From JBCCFW01 sp039029535 (GTDB lineage Bacteria > Acidobacteriota > JBCCFW01), in contig JBCCFW010000011.1 in assembly GCA_039029535.1 (NCBI GenBank), positions 1-64,000 of the forward strand: 64,000 nucleotides of DNA, in the 5' to 3' direction. Positions 9,557-16,164 of this stretch are shown piece by piece. The notes beneath the pieces are model-generated. The model worked only from the letters and a program-made list of their open reading frames with translations, was not told the origin of the DNA and made no database searches. The translations under genes and the position numbers were made by a program. Position 1 is the first letter of the stretch. The number at the start of each line of letters is the position of its first letter.

Positions 9557-10530
9557 ACTCGACGACGCTCCAGAGCACATCGTGGAACGAGGCCCGTTCG
9601 GTCCATCTTGGCCTCAACCGCATCGATGATCGTGTTTACCGTGGCTTGCTACCGGAGCTCCGGGCGGCTGAGCAGGATGCGCTCGAGATGCGGACGCTCG
9701 CCGACTCGCTGGGCTGCACGACCCGCCTGCTGACCAGCGAGGAGGCGACGCTCGAGACCGTGATCGCGACCTTCGAGTCCACGATCGAACGCCTCGTCCC
9801 GGGCGACTTCCTGCTCATCACCTACTCGGGCCACGGAACGACCTTCCGTGGCCTGGGCGACGACCCGGACGGCTGGGACGAGGGCTGGTGCTTGTACGAC
9901 GGCGTCCTGGTCGACGACGAACTGCATGACTTGCTCGCGACGATCCCTCAGGGCGTCGACGTGCTCACCGTCACCGATGCCTGCTTCGCCGCCGGGATCA
10001 CGGACGTCGGGCGCGCGGCCCCGGCTGTCACGCCATCGACACGACCCAGTCAGCCCGTCCCGGCTCCTACCGCGCTTCTCCGGGAGATCGCCGGGCCGAT
10101 GATGATGGTCAAGGCGCCGTTCACACGTCTCGGGGATCTCGAGATTGGACGACTCCTGAGATCGGGCCAGATCCCCACTGCTCGCGCAGAGCGCATCCCA
10201 GAACGACGGCCCATTCAGGCCAGGCTCGTCTCGATGGCCGCCGCGGCTGAGGGCTCACTCGCCTTCGAAGGCGATCAACTCGGCTACTTCACGGCAGCCT
10301 TGCTGATGATCCTCCATCGCATCGGTGACGATGAGGTCGAATACGGCGAGCTCATGGACGAGATCGCGAGCCTCCTGACAATTCAGCAGCCCACGCTGGC
10401 CGTCATCGGTGGCGACTTCGACGTCATCACGTCGACTCGCGCCTTCAAGCAAGGGAGCGCCGTCGCGACCAAGAAGGAACTCAGAGGCCAAGGCCTTGGC
10501 CTCCTGAAGGCCGAAACCGAGAATCGCTGA
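9553..10530 (+). CDS. Caspase-like (C14/metacaspase) cysteine protease
   Basis: The protein has 325 residues and starts at GTG 9553, overlapping the previous stop. The catalytic dyad of clan CD proteases is present: His94 in ITYSGHG and Cys144 in VTDACFAAG. The usual motif is D-x-C-x-S-G, so the Ser-Gly is altered to Ala-Ala-Gly. The N-terminal ALHLG-type strand is also recognisable (SVHLGLNRIDD). There is no signal peptide, so it acts in the cytoplasm. In bacteria such proteases commonly execute abortive infection or regulated cell death downstream of NTPase or kinase sensors. It is the last gene of the operon that begins with the ECF sigma factor, so it is probably the effector. Confidence 0.85.
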   Translation: MNSTTLQSTSWNEARSVHLGLNRIDDRVYRGLLPELRAAEQDALEMRTLADSLGCTTRLLTSEEATLETVIATFESTIERLVPGDFLLITYSGHGTTFRGLGDDPDGWDEGWCLYDGVLVDDELHDLLATIPQGVDVLTVTDACFAAGITDVGRAAPAVTPSTRPSQPVPAPTALLREIAGPMMMVKAPFTRLGDLEIGRLLRSGQIPTARAERIPERRPIQARLVSMAAAAEGSLAFEGDQLGYFTAALLMILHRIGDDEVEYGELMDEIASLLTIQQPTLAVIGGDFDVITSTRAFKQGSAVATKKELRGQGLGLLKAETENR

Positions 10531-10583
10531 CCTCAGTCCCCGGCTCAGCCCCAAGAGCAAAGCGTTGAGGCACCAGCCGAACG

Positions 10584-12200
10584 CTACCCCTCCTCCACTC
10601 CCAGCTTCCGCAACACCTCACTCCAGCGACCACGCTCCCGGCGGGCCGCCTTCTGATGATTGCGGTCCGCCACCAGCTTGCCCCTCCCGAGCAGGGTCAT
10701 GGCCTCGCCGAGATCATCGGTCCGCCCGATGGCGGCTTCGACCACCACGCCCTTGAGGGCTTCGAGGTCGTCCCAGGCCAGGCGCTCCTCTTCGATGGCC
10801 TCGACGAAGGCACCGGCGAAGCGTCGGGCTGCCTCCGGGAGCTCGGGCGTGGGCTGTACGACGTCGAGGTCCAGCGCACGACGCACGTCTTGCAGGCGGA
10901 CCCTGCCCTCGCAGCCCTCGCTCGTCGCGAACGCTGCCGCACGACGCAGGACGTTGTCGAGCTGCCGCAGGTTGCCTGGCCACGACCGCCCGGCCAGCAA
11001 GGTCTCCGCGTCACTCGCCAGGGCTGGAGCCTCGCCGAGCTGCCCAAGCAGGTAGCGTGACCAGCCCCCGATCTCGTCACGACGCTCGTCGAGACCACGC
11101 AAGCGCACGGGCAACACGCTGAGCCGGTAGTAGAGGTCTTCCCGGAACGTTCCTCTTTCGACGAGCTCGCGCAGGTCCGAGCTCGTGCCCGCGATGAAGC
11201 GACAGCTCGCTCGTTGCGCCGGGCCCCGATCACCGAGCCGACGATAGCTCCCGTCGTCGAGCAGCGTGAGCAAGCCGGCCTGAGCCTCGAGCCCGAGCTT
11301 GTCGATCTCGTCCAGGAACAAGGTGCCCCCGCCCACTCGCTCGATGGCACCGACCTGATCCCGTACCGCCGAAGTGAACGCACCCTGCTTCCACCCGAAG
11401 AGCTCTGCCAACTGAAGCTCCCGCGGCACGGCGTTCATGTCGACGAGCTCGAAAGACTTCTCGACCCGCGCCGAGTGGGCGTGAATCCAGCGCGCCAGCC
11501 GACTCTTGCCCGAACCCGTCGGGCCGGTGATGAGAATCGTGTCAGGAAGGCCCGCAAAGGTCCGAAGCAGCGGGAGCTGACTGCGGAGCAGCTCTCCCAC
11601 GACCGGAAGCAGCTCGTCGGGTTCGTCGACCTCGTCCTTATCACCACCAGAGGGCAAGAGACTCAAGTGTGCCGCCGCGCAAGACACCGCCCGCCGCAGG
11701 TCGCCGATCTGCTCCGTCGAGACAGGGAGCCGACCCGCGAACGCCGGGTCGGACAACTCGACGGCCACGTGACCCGAGGGCTCCGACCGACCGACCCTCA
11801 GGGGAAACGCCAGCACGTGGGTGACGCCCCGGGATGTCCGATCGGCGCGGGACTGACCGTCGTCCCAAGCTGACTCCTCGGTCGTTTCACCAGTCTCTCC
11901 CGAAGCCCGGCCGACCCACCAGGTCCCGTGCCGCGCATCTCCGCAGGCCCAACTGGCTCCCTTGCTCAATAGACGCCAAGCACTGGCCGAAGGCGTCGCG
12001 TGCGGGCTGTCCAGGGCGCTTCGGAGGAGCAGCGCTCGATAAGAGTCCGCCGAGCGAAGATGGGCTGACACCTGGATCGGATGAAGCTCGACCTCCCTCA
12101 CGAAGGCCTCGAGATGAGGGAGAAGACAGCCCGTCGCCTCGACGGCGCTCCCCGTGTCTCCCAGGTCGTCGATCAAGGTAGCCAGCTCTGGTGGGCTCAT
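10584..12200 (-). CDS. Sigma-54-interacting AAA+ activator (enhancer-binding protein) with GAF-like N-terminus
   Basis: The protein has 538 residues from ATG 12200. Upstream in-frame extension would run into the divergent kinase gene. N-terminal part (about 1-200): a sensory region with a GAF-like strand pattern (THVLAFPLRVG). AAA+ domain: Walker A GPTGSGKS (226-233), GAFTSA (273-278, in place of the canonical sigma-54-contacting GAFTGA), Walker B LFLDEID (294-300), FREDLYYRLSVLPV and WPGNLRQL. The C-terminus is a basic helical segment (KLVADRNHQKAARRERG), not a typical Fis-type HTH, so DNA binding is uncertain. It has no receiver domain, so control probably comes from the divergent kinase. 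Two nearby -24/-12 promoters (14709 and 15979) are the likely targets. Confidence 0.85.
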   Translation of the reverse strand: MSPPELATLIDDLGDTGSAVEATGCLLPHLEAFVREVELHPIQVSAHLRSADSYRALLLRSALDSPHATPSASAWRLLSKGASWACGDARHGTWWVGRASGETGETTEESAWDDGQSRADRTSRGVTHVLAFPLRVGRSEPSGHVAVELSDPAFAGRLPVSTEQIGDLRRAVSCAAAHLSLLPSGGDKDEVDEPDELLPVVGELLRSQLPLLRTFAGLPDTILITGPTGSGKSRLARWIHAHSARVEKSFELVDMNAVPRELQLAELFGWKQGAFTSAVRDQVGAIERVGGGTLFLDEIDKLGLEAQAGLLTLLDDGSYRRLGDRGPAQRASCRFIAGTSSDLRELVERGTFREDLYYRLSVLPVRLRGLDERRDEIGGWSRYLLGQLGEAPALASDAETLLAGRSWPGNLRQLDNVLRRAAAFATSEGCEGRVRLQDVRRALDLDVVQPTPELPEAARRFAGAFVEAIEEERLAWDDLEALKGVVVEAAIGRTDDLGEAMTLLGRGKLVADRNHQKAARRERGRWSEVLRKLGVEEG

Positions 12201-12204
12201 GGAA

Positions 12205-12224
12205 GCGATGTTAGCCTGCGACTC
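12205..12224. promoter_or_regulatory. Divergent leaderless promoters between activator and kinase genes
   Basis: Only 24 bases separate the two start codons. On the minus strand TAACAT (12207-12212) ends six bases before ATG 12200. On the plus strand TAGCCT (12212-12217) ends seven bases before ATG 12225. A -10 box at that distance places transcription start on the start codon, and neither gene has a Shine-Dalgarno. The two boxes abut, so transcription in the two directions may compete. Confidence 0.45.
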
Positions 12225-14684
12225 ATGCGGCTGTCTCATCTGGACGTGCTGTCGGAAGTGGGGCGAGGAGAGGACGCTGTCGTCTATCGGTGTCGGGACC
12301 GACGCGATGGCAGCCTGGTCGCCGCCAAGGCGATCTCGGCAACGGCCAGCGCCGCGGTCCGACGAGTGGAGCGCGAGGCGGCCGTCCTGTCGTCGCTGTC
12401 CCACCCCGGCATCCCTGGTTTTCGTGGGCTGCATCGAGAGCAGGACCGCGTGCTGCTCGTCCAGGAGCTCGTCGAAGGCGAGACCTGGCCGCCGAACCGA
12501 CAACAAGCTTGGACCGACCTCGTCACGCCGCTGCGCTCGCTGCTTCGAGCTCTCGCGATCGTTCATGATGCCGGGCTCGTCCACCGCGACCTCAAGCCCG
12601 AGAACTTGCGGTTGCACGAGGATCGAGCCCACCTCCTCGACTTCGGTCTCTGCTTGGCCGCGGGTCAGGATGACGAGAGCCCGGCGACACGCGACTTCAT
12701 CGGCACCCCTCGCTACGCCGCTCCCGAACAACTCGCGGGCACCTCGGTCGATGCACGTGCCGACCTCTACTCCCTGGGCGTCCTCCTCTTCGAGGCCCTC
12801 GACGGCGACCTGCCGCACGCCGGACGCGGGGGCGAGCTCGTCCGCAGCCGTCTCTTTCAGCCAGCACGCCCGCTCGCGCCCGAGCTCGCGCCACAGGAGA
12901 TCCGCGAGCTGATCGACTCCCTGCTCTCGCGGGATCCAGGTGATCGTCCACCGAGCGCGCGAGCGGTCCTAGGCACGCTCAGCGCCGTGCAGGAACTCCC
13001 TACCGGGGCGTTCGCGAGTGAGCCGTCGCTGACCATGGACGAGGCTCACGACTGGTTCCGGGGGCCCGAGCGCTTCCTCCACTTGCAGACCGACGGTGCC
13101 CAGGCGCTGCTGCATGCCTCCGGAGGTGAGCGTGCCGAGGCTCGGCGAGTCCTGCGAAGCTGGATGGGACGTGGCTTGGTCGAGGTCGTTGATGGAGCCG
13201 TCGTGATCTCGCGAGAGACGCTGGGGACGATCGAAGAGCTTCCTCTTCAGCGTCACGCGGAACGAGTGGCCCAAGATGATCTCGAATCGGTTCTGGGCAC
13301 GCTCGCTCTGGTCGAGTCCGCCGACACGGCGACGCTCGCCATCGCCCTTCAGCGATCCGAGGGAGACGTCGCTCGCTCCCTCGCACGGACACTCGAGCGA
13401 GGACAGGTCGCCGAGGAAGCCGGTCGTTGGCACGTCCTGGGTCGCGTGCCTCGTCTCGCACCCGAGCTGACGCCGCTGGTGGCACGTCGACTGCTCCGGG
13501 GGGACGTCCTGGGCAGCGACCGCTGGCGTCTCGCTCAACTGACGAGCAGCATGGACGTGCTGGCCGAGGAAGGAGCCCAGCGAGCGCTCACGCTCCGCCA
13601 ACGCGGCGACGCTCGTCGGGCGTTCGGGCTCGCGAAGCGGGTTGCCTGGCTCGGAGCCGGTGGCGACATTCGACGAGAGCTGGCCCGCTGCGCGCTCCAG
13701 CTCGGTTCGAGTGATCACCTGTCAGAGGTGCTCGACCTCGTCATCGAGGAAGCTCGGCCCCTCGTCGAGGCCGCCCTGACGATCAACCAGGGAGCTCACC
13801 TTGCGGCCGAGGGCGCGCTGGTCGGGCTCGCGCCCCGCGAAGACGACGAGCTCGAGAGCTGGCGCATCGCGCTCACGGTGCGTGCAAAGGGGCTGCAACC
13901 GGATGCGGGCGTGCAAGCCTTCCTCGACGAGCATCACGACTGGGCCCACTCGGGCTCGGACGATCGGCTCGGACGATGGCAGGCCTGGCGCGGGCTCGCC
14001 GCCTACCACCGCAACGACCCACGCTCGGCCGCCGAGGCGCACGGCCAAGCCGTCGAGCTGCGCGAGGGTCCCTCGGCAAGAGCAGCCAGCCTGGTCATGC
14101 AGGGTTTCGCCTTCTTGGACCTCGGCTCGCTAGACGAGGTCGAGGACGTCGCCCAGCAAGCCGCCGACCTGGCCTCGACGTTCCGGATGCCACACCACGC
14201 GGTCGATGCCTTCGGCCTGATCCGAGCCGCCGGCTACCGAGCCGCTCGCTCTCAGACCGTGGATCGCGAAGCCTGCGCAGCCATGAACTCGCTGGGCGAT
14301 CCCCGCTCCATGGCAGCTCCGCTGGTGACCGAAGCCGCCATCGCCTGGCGTGACGGCGTGTCCGATGCGCTAGAACTGGCACTCGCAGCAGCGCAGGCCT
14401 TCGATGAGTCGGGACGGACACGCCAGGGTGTCCTCCCCCGCTGCCTGGCAGCACTCCTCGGCGACCGCTCACGTTCTCTCTCGAAGCTCGTCGGCGAGGC
14501 TCGACGTCTCACCGCTCCGGGACTCCGGACTCAAAGCCTTGCCCTCCTGCGCATGGCGGGGGCGCGAGTCGAGGAGACCGACCTGCCGACGCTTCACCTG
14601 CGATGGCCAGCAGCGCGAGCCGAGGTCATGTCGAGGACCGAGATCGAAGAGGCTCTGGAGTTTCCTCCTGATTCAGTCAACTGA
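12225..14684 (+). CDS. Ser/Thr protein kinase with C-terminal helical repeats, divergent from the sigma-54 activator
   Basis: The protein has 819 residues from ATG 12225, which begins right at the kinase fold. An upstream reading from 12081 would overlap the divergent gene. Kinase domain about 1-260: GRGEDAVVY, K35 in AAKA, HRD at 120-122, DFG at 139-141, APE at 166-168. The remainder is helical and TPR-like, with no membrane segment. The stretch beginning GPERFLHL...ALLHASGG...RSWMGRGLVEV aligns by eye with GPERLFHL...ELLHQRTGG...RAWCASGLAEW in the kinase at 5.2 kb, so the two are paralogues. Here the P-loop module between kinase and this region has shrunk away. It probably phosphorylates or holds the neighbouring activator. 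Confidence 0.85.
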   Translation: MRLSHLDVLSEVGRGEDAVVYRCRDRRDGSLVAAKAISATASAAVRRVEREAAVLSSLSHPGIPGFRGLHREQDRVLLVQELVEGETWPPNRQQAWTDLVTPLRSLLRALAIVHDAGLVHRDLKPENLRLHEDRAHLLDFGLCLAAGQDDESPATRDFIGTPRYAAPEQLAGTSVDARADLYSLGVLLFEALDGDLPHAGRGGELVRSRLFQPARPLAPELAPQEIRELIDSLLSRDPGDRPPSARAVLGTLSAVQELPTGAFASEPSLTMDEAHDWFRGPERFLHLQTDGAQALLHASGGERAEARRVLRSWMGRGLVEVVDGAVVISRETLGTIEELPLQRHAERVAQDDLESVLGTLALVESADTATLAIALQRSEGDVARSLARTLERGQVAEEAGRWHVLGRVPRLAPELTPLVARRLLRGDVLGSDRWRLAQLTSSMDVLAEEGAQRALTLRQRGDARRAFGLAKRVAWLGAGGDIRRELARCALQLGSSDHLSEVLDLVIEEARPLVEAALTINQGAHLAAEGALVGLAPREDDELESWRIALTVRAKGLQPDAGVQAFLDEHHDWAHSGSDDRLGRWQAWRGLAAYHRNDPRSAAEAHGQAVELREGPSARAASLVMQGFAFLDLGSLDEVEDVAQQAADLASTFRMPHHAVDAFGLIRAAGYRAARSQTVDREACAAMNSLGDPRSMAAPLVTEAAIAWRDGVSDALELALAAAQAFDESGRTRQGVLPRCLAALLGDRSRSLSKLVGEARRLTAPGLRTQSLALLRMAGARVEETDLPTLHLRWPAARAEVMSRTEIEEALEFPPDSVN

Positions 14685-14708
14685 ACATGTCTGACGGCCA
14701 GTACATTC

Positions 14709-14724
14709 TGGCACGTCGCTTGCT
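14709..14724 (+). promoter_or_regulatory. Sigma-54 (-24/-12) promoter for the 14.8-kb gene
   Basis: TGGCACGtcgcTTGCT matches the sigma-54 consensus TGGCACG-N4-TTGCW at every defined position. It lies 25 bases after the kinase stop. Predicted transcription start is about 14735, giving a leader of roughly 70 bases. Confidence 0.85.
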
Positions 14725-14733
14725 GACGTCCGT

Positions 14734-14759
14734 GCAACACGTGTTGCTCACCGAGCAAC
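14734..14759. repeat. Overlapping palindromes at the predicted sigma-54 transcription start
   Basis: GCAACACGTGTTGC (14734-14747) is a perfect 14-base palindrome. It overlaps a second inverted repeat, GTTGCT-N5-AGCAAC (14743-14759). They could form alternative hairpins in the leader or be a repressor site over the start. Confidence 0.5.
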
Positions 14760-14807
14760 TTTCACCGACACGACACCCCGATGTACTCACATCGACAGGA
14801 CGACGAC

Positions 14808-15401
14808 ATGCTTCCCTTCGCAACTCCGTTTCTCTTCGACCACTCCGTACAAGAGCTCGGTGACGGCACCTATGAGCTCTCCCTCCCCCCCAGCAACGAG
14901 GTCATCGGCATGGCGCTGGCAAGAACGGATGGGAACCTCGCCGAAGAAAACTGGGCTCTTGCCAAGGATCTTTACGGAAGGCTGGTTGGACAGCAAGTAC
15001 GATACGAGGCGATTCAGGGGCTCAAGAAGCAGGAGTATTACGAATTCGCGAGCCGCCCCAACATCCTCTACCTGAGTAACTGCTTCGTCAGGAAGAATGC
15101 GGAGATTCCCATCGGCGACTTGGGGGATCACGCCATCGAGTGCCAGTCCATGCGTCAGTGCATCGGCAACAAGATGGAGCAGGTTGCCATCCGATTCAGC
15201 ACTCGCACGCTCGGAAGCGCCACGAGATGTTGGGAAGTCGTGAGGCACGACTTCAAGCTGAGTGGAACCGGCCAACTCGAGTTCGACTGGAACGTCGACT
15301 GGGGCGGGGACCCTCCCACCACGTTGAGCGCCGTCGCCACGTGGATCGCTGATCGGCCAGAACCCTGGATCGTCTACGAGGCAACCAACCTGAGCAGATG
15401 A
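14808..15401 (+). CDS. Unknown protein under sigma-54 control
   Basis: The product is 197 residues from ATG 14808, which has AGGA seven bases upstream. ATG 14781 has no such site. There is no signal peptide, membrane segment or familiar motif. The start MLPFATPFLFDHSVQEL and a tryptophan-containing C-terminal part (EFDWNVDWGGDPPTT) suggest a small beta-rich domain with a few cysteines. It is expressed from a perfect -24/-12 promoter next to a sigma-54 activator and kinase, so it should be a regulated output of that pair. Confidence 0.7.
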   Translation: MLPFATPFLFDHSVQELGDGTYELSLPPSNEVIGMALARTDGNLAEENWALAKDLYGRLVGQQVRYEAIQGLKKQEYYEFASRPNILYLSNCFVRKNAEIPIGDLGDHAIECQSMRQCIGNKMEQVAIRFSTRTLGSATRCWEVVRHDFKLSGTGQLEFDWNVDWGGDPPTTLSAVATWIADRPEPWIVYEATNLSR

Positions 15402-15480
15402 GCTCGGGCTCCTGCGTCTTCGGGAGTCACGCATTCGTTCGCCCGGAACGCGGCTTCCCGGCGAGAGCCTCCATGAGAAA

Positions 15481-15509
15481 GGGCCGGTCGTCTCGGGGAC
15501 GACCGGCCC
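15481..15509 (-). terminator. Terminator between convergent small genes
   Basis: The 12-bp perfect stem GGGCCGGTCGTC / GACGACCGGCCC has a five-base loop. Read on the minus strand it is followed by TTTCTC, so it fits the minus-strand gene at 15535-15915 and may also stop plus-strand transcripts. The rest of 15402-15534 holds nothing recognisable. Confidence 0.7.
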
Positions 15510-15534
15510 TCGTCGTGTCACGGACGGACCGTGC

Positions 15535-15915
15535 TCACCACTGCACGCCGATGATGCCGTTCAGGATGCTGACGCCCCCTCCCTCGACGCGGTCATCGTA
15601 GGAGCTCGCCTCCGCTCTGAAGTTGCTGAGGTGGTTGTACGCTGCCGGCGACTCCGACTGCGCCTGCGCCCGACGGAGGGCGTTGAACACCTGTGGGTGG
15701 GTCGTGCGCGTGATGGCCACTTCGAACGTGCCCACCTCCGTGTCGAGGACTCGGCAGAACTTCTCCGTCGCCACTGCCGCGGCCAGCTCGTCCGCGCCGA
15801 AGATGGCGTCAGCGATGGGCGGCAAGGCGACCTTGATGATGTTGCCGGTTCCCGGCAGGGCGTAGTCGAGAACGAGATCGGCGAGGCTGAGGGCGACTTC
15901 CTTGACGTTGGGCAT
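15535..15915 (-). CDS. Small unknown protein with its own sigma-54 promoter
   Basis: The product is 126 residues from ATG 15915, with AAGGAC upstream. The in-frame ORF extends further, but that part lies across the promoter. Residues about 8-45 are largely hydrophobic or amphipathic (LDYALPGTGNIIKVALPP). The C-terminus is glycine-rich (VEGGGVSILNGIIGVQW). No family is recognised. The hydrophobic N-terminal half could be membrane-active, which would suit an effector, but it is not a clear transmembrane helix. It converges on the other sigma-54-driven gene. Confidence 0.65.
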   Translation of the reverse strand: MPNVKEVALSLADLVLDYALPGTGNIIKVALPPIADAIFGADELAAAVATEKFCRVLDTEVGTFEVAITRTTHPQVFNALRRAQAQSESPAAYNHLSNFRAEASSYDDRVEGGGVSILNGIIGVQW

Positions 15916-15978
15916 GGCTTGAGAGTCCTTTCGTGTCGGGCGCGGCGACATGCCGGCGTCCCGCACGAAAGCCCAGAG

Positions 15979-15994
15979 GGCAAGGGACGTGCCA
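15979..15994 (-). promoter_or_regulatory. Sigma-54 (-24/-12) promoter for the 126-residue gene
   Basis: On the minus strand the sequence reads TGGCACGtcccTTGCC, matching TGGCACG-N4-TTGC with only the last base off consensus. Predicted start is about 15967, about 50 bases before ATG 15915. Confidence 0.75.
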
Positions 15995-16041
15995 CGAGAC
16001 TCGATTGGCGCTCGAAAGCACTCGAGACGCCGCTTCAGCAG

Positions 16042-16058
16042 CGATGGCGGCGCCATCG
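16042..16058. promoter_or_regulatory. Candidate upstream activator site for the minus-strand sigma-54 promoter
   Basis: CGATGGC-GGC-GCCATCG is a perfect 7-3-7 palindrome centred about 83 bases upstream of the predicted start. That is the usual range for an enhancer-binding protein. One matching half, CGATGGC, occurs at 14601-14607, upstream of the other -24/-12 promoter. Confidence 0.45.
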
Positions 16059-16100
16059 GTCGCTCGGGCTCGAACGTGCAGCCCGAGCCCCGAAACACGA

Positions 16101-16145
16101 ACCGCGTTCGGAGCCGACGCGTCTGGCGTCAGACCCGAACGCGGT
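16101..16145 (-). terminator. Terminator after the LVIVD/PLD-like gene
   Basis: The perfect 11-bp arms ACCGCGTTCGG and CCGAACGCGGT have a second short hairpin in the loop. On the minus strand the structure is followed by TCGTGTTTC. The stop of the 16165-18885 gene is 20 bases away. Confidence 0.6.
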
Positions 16146-16164
16146 CGCGATCAGCTCGGCTGTC

